From the NCBI GenBank assembly GCA_020350885.1, contig CP070727.1, forward strand, positions 1,459,944 through 1,523,943: a stretch of 64,000 nucleotides of DNA, in the 5' to 3' direction. Positions 37,857 through 46,130 of the stretch are shown piece after piece. Each line of letters begins with the position of its first letter. Within the stretch, counting starts at the first letter, position 1. Under the pieces are notes generated by a model. The model did no database searches. It saw only the letters and a program-made list of their open reading frames with translations, and had not been told where the DNA came from. Made by a program: the position numbers and the translations under genes. The stretch is from a bacterium. Lineage in GTDB: Bacteria; Krumholzibacteriota; Krumholzibacteriia; Krumholzibacteriales; Krumholzibacteriaceae.

Positions 37857-38759
37857 TCATAGCTGGCCTAATGCCATCCGATGACCGCCATGAACGAACA
37901 GCAACTGGCCGGTAATCCAACCAGCTTGTTCAGAGGCAAAGAATATAACGGCATTCGCAATGTCTTCAGGCAGGCCGACTCTCCGTAACGGTATATCTGC
38001 AATGAGAGCTTCTTCCGCCTCCGAGGCGATATATCCGGATTGCACCGGCCCGGGTGATACGATATTGACCGTGATACCGTAAGGACCCAACTCTGCGGCG
38101 GCACTTCGGCTGTACGACTCCAGGGCATATTTGCTCGCTCGATAAGAAACCTCTTTCGGGCATCCCCATGCACAGTCCGCACTTATATTGATAATCCTCC
38201 CCCACCCCTTCTGCCTGGTAATGATTTGGCCTGCGAACTTACGCATGAGGAGGGCAGCGGCCCGGGAATTCACCGCAAAATGACGATCATGGCTCGCCAG
38301 GTCGATCATCGATATGGCAGGCCCTCCTTCCCATACTGTCTCCCGCTCCCCGGTACCAACGGGAGGAAGGAAAGTGTCCGCGGTGTACTCCGCCGCATTA
38401 TTCACCAAGATATCAACGTGCCCAAACGCCTTCTCCGCCTGTTCAAACAAGCGGTCAATATTCTCGGGCTCGCGGAGATCTCCCTCCCAGGATACCGCAG
38501 TACCGCCGGATTCACGAATTGATGCAAGCACCTCATCGGCCGTTTTTGCTTGTTGTTTGAAAAAGAACGTCAATCCAGGATCTTGTTGCCCATGATCCTT
38601 CCGGTCTTCATCCAATAGCCCGGCAGTCTGACGAAAGTAATGAATGAATGCCTTGGCACCATGGGCAGCAAATGAGCGCGCGATAGCAGCACCAATTCCA
38701 AAAGGATTATTGCCCCCGGTTACTAGAGCAACCTTGTTTTTCAACCCGGGATCTATCAT
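37857..38759 (-). CDS. Short-chain dehydrogenase/reductase
   Basis: The 300-residue protein has an SDR Rossmann fold: VALVTGGNNPFGIGAAIARS (cofactor loop), VDILVNNAAEYT, and the catalytic YRASKYAL (YxxxK). An additional insert around DEDRKDHGQQDPGLTF lengthens the loop after strand 2. It resembles 3-ketoacyl reductase-like SDRs. An attC-like site begins about 22 bases upstream of its start. Confidence 0.88.
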   Translation of the reverse strand: MIDPGLKNKVALVTGGNNPFGIGAAIARSFAAHGAKAFIHYFRQTAGLLDEDRKDHGQQDPGLTFFFKQQAKTADEVLASIRESGGTAVSWEGDLREPENIDRLFEQAEKAFGHVDILVNNAAEYTADTFLPPVGTGERETVWEGGPAISMIDLASHDRHFAVNSRAAALLMRKFAGQIITRQKGWGRIINISADCAWGCPKEVSYRASKYALESYSRSAAAELGPYGITVNIVSPGPVQSGYIASEAEEALIADIPLRRVGLPEDIANAVIFFASEQAGWITGQLLFVHGGHRMALGQL

Positions 38760-38780
38760 AGTTCTCTTTTCTTGTTATCG

Positions 38781-38880
38781 ATTCTACAATCCTCGCCTCC
38801 GCTGCGGGCGAGGTAATGCGTCCGTCGCTCCACAACGACTATAACACTGTAGTTTCTTCGACTGCATGCCGGCGTTGAGC
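38781..38880 (-). repeat. attC-like site
   Basis: The left end ATTCTAC (38781-38787) has one mismatch to RYYYAAC, and the right end GTTGAGC (38874-38880) is exact. The inner arms CTCCGCTGCGGGCGAGG and CTTCGACTGCATGCCGG are like those of the better sites to the right. Length 100 bp. Confidence 0.5.
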
Positions 38881-38886
38881 AGCCAA

Positions 38887-39312
38887 CTACGATAATCCCT
38901 TTACCTTGGCAGCCAACAGCGGCGATATTAAGCTCGCAATCAGAACAAGCACCCAAATTCGTCCACGAAGTATATTGTAATCCGCAAAGAGCTTTTCCCA
39001 AGAATTACCAAAGAGATAATGCCCGGCAATGAATTCAAATGCAACGGTTAAAAGCACCCAGAGAATACCAATCAGCAATGCATCACGTTCAGCCTTTGGT
39101 GCAATCCATCGAATTGATATTATAGATACTACAAAAATTGCAACACAAAGGATAATTGTGCTGATGATGTGACCCGAATGTTCTCCAAATCGAGGACTGA
39201 TCAATGCATTTCTAGTAATTCCATTTATCACGGCCAATACAACAAGAATCAACCATATTATGATTGCCCGCCAAAGCATACGTAAGAACAACCTCCCGAT
39301 TCGTCCATCCAA
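38887..39312 (-). CDS. Four-helix membrane protein, unknown function
   Basis: The 141 residues form four transmembrane helices separated by short loops (IIIWLILVVLAVINGITR, IISTIILCVAIFVVSII). A basic start and a FGNSWEKLFADYN loop precede the last helix. No named family recognised. It ends six bases from the attC-like site at 38781-38880, as expected for a cassette gene. Confidence 0.6.
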   Translation of the reverse strand: MDGRIGRLFLRMLWRAIIIWLILVVLAVINGITRNALISPRFGEHSGHIISTIILCVAIFVVSIISIRWIAPKAERDALLIGILWVLLTVAFEFIAGHYLFGNSWEKLFADYNILRGRIWVLVLIASLISPLLAAKVKGLS

Positions 39313-39522
39313 TGTATGCGCAACCTGGGTGACTATGGCGCGATCCCCTGCTTGTATGGCGACGTGATAGGGACGGTCATCGGACTCGCGCCGTGATTTA
39401 GCGACCTCCTGATCCGCGATCTAGCAAATCCTCTCAAACGTGAATCCCATGAATCTGAGACTCTGGACTCTGTACGTATCATCCTCAACAAAGAACAGCC
39501 AGGGCTCAGGATCGCCCTCGAC

Positions 39523-40908
39523 TCAGAACTCGTGCACCCCCACTGGATTGATCTCATAATCGAATCTGGTATCCCGCAGAAGTTTAGCGTGTAAACGGCC
39601 ATCCCGGAGTTCGATGCTCATTTCCGCTCCGGCGCCAGGAAGGATATATACACCCACATACTTGCTCAAGTCAACCTGCCCAGGATCGAAGACAGCCTGC
39701 GCCAGCATTACCTTCTTGAGCTCGCCAAGCACCGCTTGAGCGATCTCCTCAGAGAGGCGCTGTTCCGTCATTGGATTGTTGGAGTTGGTCAGGGCAACGA
39801 TTCCTATCTTGAGCCCAGGATATGCACGGACATAGGCATGAAAACCCAAGTGCCCACCACTGTGCTCTATTCCTTTGTACGTAGGATCCCACACGTATCC
39901 CCATCCAAGGCTCTCGATATGCATCACCCGCAATCCATCTGCACTTATGATCTGTGCGCCACCCGGTTCGTCGGTCTGGAATTGCAGGGAAAGAAAACGA
40001 GCCATATCTTCTGCGGTTGAATACAGGCCGCCCGAGTACTGCGCAGACCCCAACTTCCATTCAGGCGCTACCAAAGGTTCGGATCCCGGCTCTGTGTATA
40101 CATACCCTTGAGGTATAAGAGAAGATCGCCGCATCTTTGACTGGAAACCGCTGTCGTTCATGCCGAGCGGCTCGAGAATATGCTCCTCGATATAATCCGT
40201 GAAGGGTTTGTTGGCTGCACGTTCAAGGGCAATACCGAGCAGTGTCACTCCCAGATTCGAATAGGAGTAGCGGGAATTTGGCGGATATTCCAGCTTGATG
40301 TGAGGCAACGATGCCAGAACTTCCTCTGTTGAAGCGTACCACTCCATCTCAGAAGCGCCTCCCGAAAGCAACCAGTTCAACGCTGAGTAGTCGCTCCAGA
40401 AGTTCACATTGGCATCTTTCGGCAAGCCCGATGTGTGCGTGATAAGCTGATGGAGTGTTGTCTGCCGTGTTCCCTTATATGGTGACTTCACCTGGTATTC
40501 CGGAAGATACGTCTCCACGTGAGTATCCAGTGTTACAACTCCCTCCTCCGCCAGTTTAACAAGCATGGTGGCAACAAACACCTTGGTAATAGAACCGATT
40601 GGATAGACAGTTCTTGTTGTGACGGGCGTCCGCTTTGCAAGATCCGCGAAGCCGAACGCCTGGCTATAGACTATGTGGCGGTCGTAGACTACGGCGATCG
40701 ACAGACTTGGCAGCCCACTCTCCCGGAACGCGGCACCGACGAAGTCCGGAAGCATTTTAATCAGGGAATCAGCTCCTGCGCTGATACGAATCCCTTCTAC
40801 ATCAGTACTTTTATTGGAATTGCCGCTTGTATCTGCTGTAAAAGGCATTGCCCCTGAAAGGCCTATAAAGATCAGTACGGCAGCAAGTCTTACGTTGAGA
40901 TTGATCAC
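39523..40908 (-). CDS. Exported serine beta-lactamase-like hydrolase (copy 3), ended early by TGA
   Basis: The 461-residue protein has a signal peptide, GSITKVFVATM (SxxK), YSNLGVT (YxN) and HSGGHLGFHAYV (HxG), and is clearly related to the protein at 21145-22707. It ends at TGA 39523-39525, but the same frame continues for 33 more codons to a TAG at 39421-39423. Those codons encode sequence matching the C-terminus of the relative (GDPEPWLFF, MGFTFERIC). The catalytic domain is intact, so the truncated form may still fold. Confidence 0.8.
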   Translation of the reverse strand: MINLNVRLAAVLIFIGLSGAMPFTADTSGNSNKSTDVEGIRISAGADSLIKMLPDFVGAAFRESGLPSLSIAVVYDRHIVYSQAFGFADLAKRTPVTTRTVYPIGSITKVFVATMLVKLAEEGVVTLDTHVETYLPEYQVKSPYKGTRQTTLHQLITHTSGLPKDANVNFWSDYSALNWLLSGGASEMEWYASTEEVLASLPHIKLEYPPNSRYSYSNLGVTLLGIALERAANKPFTDYIEEHILEPLGMNDSGFQSKMRRSSLIPQGYVYTEPGSEPLVAPEWKLGSAQYSGGLYSTAEDMARFLSLQFQTDEPGGAQIISADGLRVMHIESLGWGYVWDPTYKGIEHSGGHLGFHAYVRAYPGLKIGIVALTNSNNPMTEQRLSEEIAQAVLGELKKVMLAQAVFDPGQVDLSKYVGVYILPGAGAEMSIELRDGRLHAKLLRDTRFDYEINPVGVHEF

Positions 40909-40937
40909 TCGACGTATCCCCTTTCTCGAATCTGGCA

Positions 40938-41056
40938 GCTTAACGTTATTGGTATATATTTTGGGCGGCGGCGCTTCGTGTTGAGCGCACCCACGACCTT
41001 ATTCAATGTATGAAGTGTGTCGATACCTACCCGCCGGATTCATGCCACGGTTGGGT
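40938..41056 (-). repeat. attC site
   Basis: GCTTAAC at 40938-40944 and GTTGGGT at 41050-41056 are consensus ends. Arms GGGCGGCGGCGC and CCCGCCGGATTCATGCC pair imperfectly. Length 119 bp. The stop of the zinc-ribbon gene lies just beyond. Confidence 0.65.
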
Positions 41057-41064
41057 CATCAATA

Positions 41065-41301
41065 TTATTTGTCTGCCCACTCTGGCATGGATCGCATATA
41101 ATACTCGGCTCGTTTTATCGCAGTGGCTTCATCCAGATCGGGTGACCAACTTTTCAACCAGTTGGCACAACCTTGCAGTATCTCTTTTCTGGTCTTGAGA
41201 TTTCCGTTTTCATCCGTGCAATATTTGCAATAGTCATCGGCTGGACCCTTGAACTGCTCCATCCATAGCGGTGAGCCACAGGAATTACAATACCTCTCCA
41301 T
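41065..41301 (-). CDS. Small zinc-ribbon protein (copy 2)
   Basis: The ATG at 41301 follows AGGAG and gives a 78-residue protein starting MERYCNSCGSPLW. Its CNSC and CKYC pairs, YCKYCTDENGNLK and LKSWSPDLDE segments align end to end with the protein at 8870-9103. Zinc-ribbon family PF12674-like; function unknown. This copy sits in the cassette array, the other outside it. Confidence 0.8.
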   Translation of the reverse strand: MERYCNSCGSPLWMEQFKGPADDYCKYCTDENGNLKTRKEILQGCANWLKSWSPDLDEATAIKRAEYYMRSMPEWADK

Positions 41302-41323
41302 ACCTACACTCCTTTCGAATGCC

Positions 41324-41419
41324 ATCTACCGTTTCTGCCGATAAGCTGCGGACGCCTGAGGCTATCGCAAACCTCACCGGCATGGTGGATGGCCGGTCTC
41401 GCTGTTTTAAAAGTTGAAA
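41324..41419 (-). repeat. attC-like site (degenerate)
   Basis: The ends ATCTACC and GTTGAAA each deviate by one base from the consensus. The AAGCTGCGGACGCC segment matches the left arm of neighbouring sites. The site fills the gap between the zinc-ribbon and dehydrogenase genes. Confidence 0.35.
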
Positions 41420-41447
41420 GACATGTACGACAGCGTCCAAGGCATCC

Positions 41448-42488
41448 TCAGAACTCGTTAATTACGGTTACCCCTATTCCACTGAAGCTATCCATATTAA
41501 CGAGCTCTTCTAACGATTCCTCCAGACGTATCGTCTTTCCAATCAATTTCTGCGGTAACAACTTGCCAGCCTGTATCATATCTAACAACAAGGAATACCT
41601 ATACGCTTGCATGCCGTGGCTTCCCACAATTTCGAGCTCATTAGCGATGACTTTATCCATCGGTATGGCTGGATGGCTGTAGTCCGCCACCATCAGTCCG
41701 ACTTGAACATGCCTGCCGCGCTTTCTCAAATTGGCTATCGAGTTGAAACAAGTAACAGGATCGCCAAGCGCATCGATAGAAACATGAGCACCACCCTGTG
41801 TGATATCCAGTATGTTTTTGGCAACATCTTCTGTCTTTGCAGCATTGACGGTTGCAACCGCACCCACCGACCGGGCGAAATCGAGCTTCTCGTCACTAAT
41901 ATCGACTCCAACAACATTTGCGCCCAGTGCGTTGGCAATCATGATTGCCGATAATCCGATACCTCCGCAGCCATGTACTGCGACCCACTGTCCGGCAGAG
42001 ACCTTGCCCTGATCTACTATTGCCCGGAAGGATGTAACAAAACGGCAACCCAGACTCGCTGCCGCAACGTAATCGATTGCATCCGGTAGCCGTACCAGAT
42101 TTATATCCGCGTAATTGACCGCGACATATTCGGCAAAAGAGCCCCAATGCGTGAAACCCGGCTGGAACTGCCGATCACATACTTGATGGTTTCCCGAGGC
42201 ACATTGCGGGCACGTCCCACACCCACATACAAATGGAAGTGTTACCCTGTCGCCGATATTCCATCGGACGACGTCTTTTCCAACCGCTTCAATGATCCCG
42301 GCAAGCTCATGCCCCGGAACATGGGGCAAGGTAATTAATGGATCATGCCCCATCCATCCGTGCCAATCACTCCGGCAAAGGCCGGTTGCTTTCACCCGAA
42401 TGACAACACCACCATCTGATGGAGTTGGGTCGGGCACAATTTGGATACTCAATGGTTTTCCGAATTCTCTATACATTGCTGCTCTCAT
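41448..42488 (-). CDS. Zinc-dependent alcohol dehydrogenase
   Basis: The 346 residues match the medium-chain dehydrogenase family. Catalytic zinc ligands lie in [14 protein letters not shown] and [14 protein letters not shown]. The four structural-zinc cysteines are in [17 protein letters not shown], and the cofactor fold is [20 protein letters not shown]. It oxidises or reduces an alcohol/aldehyde pair with NAD(P). It is one of the larger genes in the array. Confidence 0.92.
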   Translation of the reverse strand: MRAAMYREFGKPLSIQIVPDPTPSDGGVVIRVKATGLCRSDWHGWMGHDPLITLPHVPGHELAGIIEAVGKDVVRWNIGDRVTLPFVCGCGTCPQCASGNHQVCDRQFQPGFTHWGSFAEYVAVNYADINLVRLPDAIDYVAAASLGCRFVTSFRAIVDQGKVSAGQWVAVHGCGGIGLSAIMIANALGANVVGVDISDEKLDFARSVGAVATVNAAKTEDVAKNILDITQGGAHVSIDALGDPVTCFNSIANLRKRGRHVQVGLMVADYSHPAIPMDKVIANELEIVGSHGMQAYRYSLLLDMIQAGKLLPQKLIGKTIRLEESLEELVNMDSFSGIGVTVINEF

Positions 42489-42491
42489 AAC

Positions 42492-42650
42492 TTAAAATAC
42501 TTTGCCCAAATGAATGCCAATCATATAGTGCATGTCATCTTCAGATTGTGCATATCCGGCAACTGGTCCAACCTCGAATTCTTCGATAATGATTCCATAC
42601 ACAGCCTCAATGTGTGTGGAATAAATGCATGGCGTGGTTAAGGTCGACGC
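42492..42650 (-). pseudogene. Remnant of an outer-membrane protein C-terminus
   Basis: A frame without a usable start, open between the TAG of the downstream-listed gene (42651-42653) and a TAA at 42492-42494, encodes about 52 residues. It ends EDDMHYMIGIHLGKVF: alternating residues and a terminal Phe, as in the last strand of a beta-barrel. It may be the tail of an outer-membrane protein cut by recombination. Confidence 0.35.
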
Positions 42651-42944
42651 CTACGGCCCGTCAACTTTACTTATTTCAAAAATGGCAGTGCCGCCATCAG
42701 TATATGACGCGGCATCTAGGCATTGAACATATGATTTTGTCTCGTCTTCCCTTCCAGCCAAGCCCAATTCCTCCGGCTCTGATACCCGGAGCGCATTGTA
42801 ATAGGGCAGGAGTGCTGCGAGAGAGTGCATGCAGAGAGGGATTTCCGAGACCAGCCTGTACCCATCCTCTAGTTTGAAACTATCACCCACCTTATAAACA
42901 GGGCAGCGGCCCTTGATCTCTACTACTCGTACTAGGAGGTGCAT
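42651..42944 (-). CDS. TIGR04076-family protein
   Basis: I chose the ATG at 42944 (GGGAGTGAACG upstream). The 97 residues match the small TIGR04076 family, with an opening VRVVEIKGRCPVYKVGDSF, then MHSLAALLPYYNALR and CLDAASYTDGGTAIFEI. Cysteines occur in KGRCPVY and at PLCMHS. The function is unknown; these proteins are often near metabolic enzymes. Confidence 0.75.
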   Translation of the reverse strand: MHLLVRVVEIKGRCPVYKVGDSFKLEDGYRLVSEIPLCMHSLAALLPYYNALRVSEPEELGLAGREDETKSYVQCLDAASYTDGGTAIFEISKVDGP

Positions 42945-43050
42945 CTCGTTCACTCCCATTTGTACTGCACCCTAGTTATGCCAGCCTGACAGTACGCCAA
43001 TTCGAGAATGCGACATAGTAAATTGTTAGCAAATTAAGAATCGGTACTAA

Positions 43051-43518
43051 CTATTTCTCCAGCCCACGCCGGATCGCCATGAGTTGACCCAAATGATACG
43101 AGTTATGATCCGCCACGAGCAGTGCCTCTCGGAGTAGTGTCTGACCGTCCCCGTGGGGAATCGGAGCATATAGGTCATCCTCAGGGTCCTCCACCAGCCG
43201 CTGCATTGCGATAAGATCAGAACAGAATGCTGCTACCGATTCATCCCATGAACTATCAGTCGGAGGTGCATCTCCCGAGGGCCAATACCCATCCGGGAAT
43301 TTGGGGGAGACATGATCTGGATTACGACAGAACTCGAGAATGTCCCACTGGGCTATCCGCATGTGTTCAAGAAGTCGCCATGGTGTATGAGGGATGGCTC
43401 CAACTCGGGACTGAGCCAACGCCGACGGAAATCCTCGGATCGCATTCTCCACTGGAGTGTGCGCCTCACCTCCACGAAGGAGCACGACTAGCTGATCCCT
43501 CAATGTCTTGTCTTTCAT
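43051..43518 (-). CDS. DinB-like family protein (copy 2)
   Basis: The 155-residue protein has the metal-binding histidines of DinB_2 proteins in PWRLLEHMRIAQWDILEF and in ADHNSYHLGQLMAIRRGL. It is only distantly similar to the copy at 37288-37773, indicating separate acquisition rather than recent duplication. A thiol-transferase-like or metal-dependent role is possible. Confidence 0.82.
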   Translation of the reverse strand: MKDKTLRDQLVVLLRGGEAHTPVENAIRGFPSALAQSRVGAIPHTPWRLLEHMRIAQWDILEFCRNPDHVSPKFPDGYWPSGDAPPTDSSWDESVAAFCSDLIAMQRLVEDPEDDLYAPIPHGDGQTLLREALLVADHNSYHLGQLMAIRRGLEK

Positions 43519-43549
43519 TCTTAACTCCTAAGCTCCATGAAGACTTATT

Positions 43550-43658
43550 GTCCAACGTCCTATTGCTACGCTGTGGGCCGGATACGTCAGCTCACAATGT
43601 TGCCGACTAGATCACCAATAACAAACAATAGGATAAAAGCTGCATCCGCTTGTCAGAC
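43550..43658 (-). repeat. attC-like site
   Basis: GTCCAAC (43550-43556) is an exact left end. GTCAGAC (43652-43658) has one mismatch to GTTRRRY, the same variant as at 50092. AAGCTGCATCCGC inside the right arm matches the family. Length 109 bp. Confidence 0.55.
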
Positions 43659-43667
43659 TCTGTGGCC

Positions 43668-44357
43668 TCAGGGTCCCTCACGGACTCCCCAGAACGTATG
43701 TGGCTCCACGTTGCACTTCCGGATGAAGCAATGCAGAACCCTTCCCTCCGCCCCGGGTAGAGACCACTGGTCGGCCAGCCCGGCACGAACATGGACACCC
43801 CACAATCCAGAAAGCTCCTTGATCAATTCTGCATTCTTGCCAACCCGGCAGCCCCCGAGAAATACACTGGCTCCAGCGGCAAATCGCGATCGGAGTCGCC
43901 TGAGTTCCTCTACATGCTCAATCGGAGGGAGATTAGGTATGATCACCTTGTCTCCTGCCATAATGCGGTTTGGATCGGGTCCAATGCGATCGCGATTGCG
44001 CTCATAGATGGCGCGCCATCGATTACCGTTACCATAATAGCGAAGTGCCAATCCCGAGAGTGTTTCACCAGGACGGATCGTGTGGAGCTTGTATGAGAGG
44101 GCGGAGCTCTTCGGTCCTATCGCCATACCGACGACGGACGTACCCTTCTCATCCTCCCATTCCCCATGGCCGTCGATGTAAAGGTACTCGATGTACTGCC
44201 CCGGCTTCAATACCGAGAGGATGCTTTCCACAAGCTCCTTGGCATTTTTGACCGAAAGGCGATGATGAATACGCTGGAAGTGTTGATCGTACTCCCGCGC
44301 CCGCCACGAGAGGTCCTTCTCGGACACATAGATCCGGACGTTCTTAGGTTCCGACAT
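43668..44357 (-). CDS. Caspase-like (DUF4347-type) protein with inserted LysM domain
   Basis: The 229-residue protein splits into three parts. Residues about 1-85 end in IEYLYIDGHGEWE, with a candidate catalytic His64. Residues about 90-142 are a LysM domain (LHTIRPGETLSGLALRYYG ... IMAGDKVIIPN). Residues about 155-229 contain ASVFLGGCRVGKNAELI, with a candidate catalytic Cys170. The His-Gly and Gly-Cys motifs resemble the dyad of DUF4347/caspase-fold domains. If so, the LysM is inserted between the two catalytic strands. No signal peptide is seen. Confidence 0.62.
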   Translation of the reverse strand: MSEPKNVRIYVSEKDLSWRAREYDQHFQRIHHRLSVKNAKELVESILSVLKPGQYIEYLYIDGHGEWEDEKGTSVVGMAIGPKSSALSYKLHTIRPGETLSGLALRYYGNGNRWRAIYERNRDRIGPDPNRIMAGDKVIIPNLPPIEHVEELRRLRSRFAAGASVFLGGCRVGKNAELIKELSGLWGVHVRAGLADQWSLPGAEGRVLHCFIRKCNVEPHTFWGVREGP

Positions 44358-44376
44358 AATCCACTCCTCTACTGTG

Positions 44377-44480
44377 GCTTAACGATATGCACTTCATCTG
44401 CGGGTCGAATTTGATACTACCGGTTGCTCGTCAGCCGGCGTAATTGGCTGTATCCGAAAGCTTGAGCGAAACTATTAAGC
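44377..44480 (-). repeat. attC site
   Basis: GCTTAAC (44377-44383) is exact. The right end ATTAAGC (44474-44480) has one mismatch. The right arm CGAAAGCTTGAGCGAAAC closely resembles CGCAAGCTTCAGCGAACA at 49690-49708. Length 104 bp. Confidence 0.65.
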
Positions 44481-44482
44481 AA

Positions 44483-45349
44483 TTAATTATTATTTAATAG
44501 TTTCTTTATTGTTCCCCAGGATGTTTTCTCTGTTCCAATTGTTGGAAGGGCTGTCACATAGAGTGAAGTGGAATCATCTAAGCAACACGGGCCTGATGGA
44601 ATTAAACGTACTTTATTTGTCGTCCCTTTTTCAACATCACTGGGAATTGAAATCGTTAACAATACATGCTGTACGTCCCAGGGACACGGTCCGCAGTCTA
44701 TTCCTACGCCACAATGCGTACACTCATCAATCCAGCCAAGATCATCAAAAGCATCCAGGTAGGTCCCTGACAGTCCACCGCTAGAGTTTCCTATGCAAGG
44801 TATATCTATAACAGACTGCTTTCCAATTTCCGCCTTAATAGTATCCGGATGTTGCCACCATATTGTTCCCTCAGCCATACCTGTACAATGACTACAGTAA
44901 AACATAAAATCATCTAAATGCAAGGTGTCACCTGATGCTCTGTAGAGTTCGATATCCCTGGTAAAAACCATCCAACTGAAGATTGGTGGATTATCTGGGT
45001 CAAACTCCACCGTCAGCAGAGTATCATAAATGTATTGCCCCTCTGGCCAAGATAGCGTAATGCCTGAAAACAAATCCCCGGACTCGATTACTACATCTTC
45101 ATGGGTCTGTACATTGAGAATGTTTTCAATTCCGAACTGCGAGTTTTCATCACCTTCGATATAGAAACTTGTTCCAATCGCATTCGTAACAACCTCTGTA
45201 TGAATGAAGATGTAGAATTCGGAGAATCCGTCCATACACCCAATACCATCAATTGAACATCCGCCTGTAGGAGATAAGTAAACGTATTGGGCCATTATGG
45301 GATGGGGAATAGCCACCAGCATAAGGAGCACATATATAGCAGTTTTCAT
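44483..45349 (-). CDS. Secreted protein of unknown function, Cys-rich
   Basis: The 288 residues begin with a signal peptide ending IMAQYVYLSP. Cys-rich segments follow (CSIDGIGCMDG, CTHCGVGIDCGPCPW) with beta-rich sequence between, a layout similar to secreted proteins of Eisenbacteria-type genomes. The end TEKTSWGTIKKLLNNN resembles a C-terminal motif I associate with those genomes (T-x-WGxIKxL). Function unknown. Confidence 0.6.
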   Translation of the reverse strand: MKTAIYVLLMLVAIPHPIMAQYVYLSPTGGCSIDGIGCMDGFSEFYIFIHTEVVTNAIGTSFYIEGDENSQFGIENILNVQTHEDVVIESGDLFSGITLSWPEGQYIYDTLLTVEFDPDNPPIFSWMVFTRDIELYRASGDTLHLDDFMFYCSHCTGMAEGTIWWQHPDTIKAEIGKQSVIDIPCIGNSSGGLSGTYLDAFDDLGWIDECTHCGVGIDCGPCPWDVQHVLLTISIPSDVEKGTTNKVRLIPSGPCCLDDSTSLYVTALPTIGTEKTSWGTIKKLLNNN

Positions 45350-45368
45350 GATTCACCTCCGCTGAATT

Positions 45369-45425
45369 GCCTAACGTCACCCCCAAGCGGCGAGGCGTCC
45401 CCCGCGATTAGTCTATGTGTTAAAA
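45369..45425 (-). repeat. attC-like site (left half good)
   Basis: GCCTAAC at 45369-45375 is an exact left end. The right end is uncertain (GTTAAAA at 45419). The arms pair poorly. Confidence 0.4.
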
Positions 45426-45513
45426 ACAGTTGTGCCCCATCTACCTCGGGGGTATGTCAGGTCCCCCTCTTTCAATCCGATCCTCGTCTCGACTACATTA
45501 TACTAGTTTTCCT

Positions 45514-46077
45514 TTATTTTTCATAGTCTTTTCCCACCTCGAAGGCCTTGGCGATAACATCTCCTGCTTTAAAGTATGGTCCTTCTGGCATGAAGAACAT
45601 CATTGGGTCCATTTTCCTATAATCAGGTTTATCCTCAGAGAGATACTTCTCCTCACAGTATACCTCGACAATCTCTCCTATGATCAGTTCCGTTGTATTC
45701 AACTCTTTGGAATCTACAAGCCTGCACTCAATGTTGAGTGTGCATTCCTTCACCATGGGCGCGGTCTCGAGTTCGCCGTAGAAGACATCGAAGAGAGACG
45801 ATTTGTCCACATTCGAACCTGAGTAGAGTCCACAGTAGTCAACAATCTCTGCCATGTGTGAAGATGGAATGTTGATGCTGAAGGTCTTATTGTCATGTAT
45901 GCCTTGCCTTGTGTAGTGCGTCTTGCTCATGCCCGCACTGATGAGTGGGGGATCATCCTGTAGCATGTTGAACCACGAGATGGTAAAGAAGTTTGGTTTT
46001 CCATTAACGGTTGCTCCCAAAAGAGCCACAGGCAAAGATAGGGGCGGCAATTTCCATTCCGTTCTTATTTTTTCCAT
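45514..46077 (-). CDS. Flavin reductase-like FMN-binding protein
   Basis: The 187-residue protein matches the flavin reductase family: PVALLGATVNGKPNFFTISWFN (FMN phosphate region), PPLISAGMSKTHYTRQGI and SINIPSSHMAEIVDYCGLYSG. The start follows AAGGAG. Such split-barrel proteins reduce FMN with NAD(P)H or act as oxidoreductases themselves. Confidence 0.85.
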   Translation of the reverse strand: MEKIRTEWKLPPLSLPVALLGATVNGKPNFFTISWFNMLQDDPPLISAGMSKTHYTRQGIHDNKTFSINIPSSHMAEIVDYCGLYSGSNVDKSSLFDVFYGELETAPMVKECTLNIECRLVDSKELNTTELIIGEIVEVYCEEKYLSEDKPDYRKMDPMMFFMPEGPYFKAGDVIAKAFEVGKDYEK

Positions 46078-46130
46078 CGCTCATCTCCTTCTTTTATTAT
46101 ATTGAATAGTCCAATAGTACTTTGTGGTCT

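Noticed and set aside
39313..39420. Possible attC site between the serine hydrolase tail and the four-helix membrane protein
   Set aside because: GCGCAAC near 39326 is not a consensus end and no right-hand core was found.
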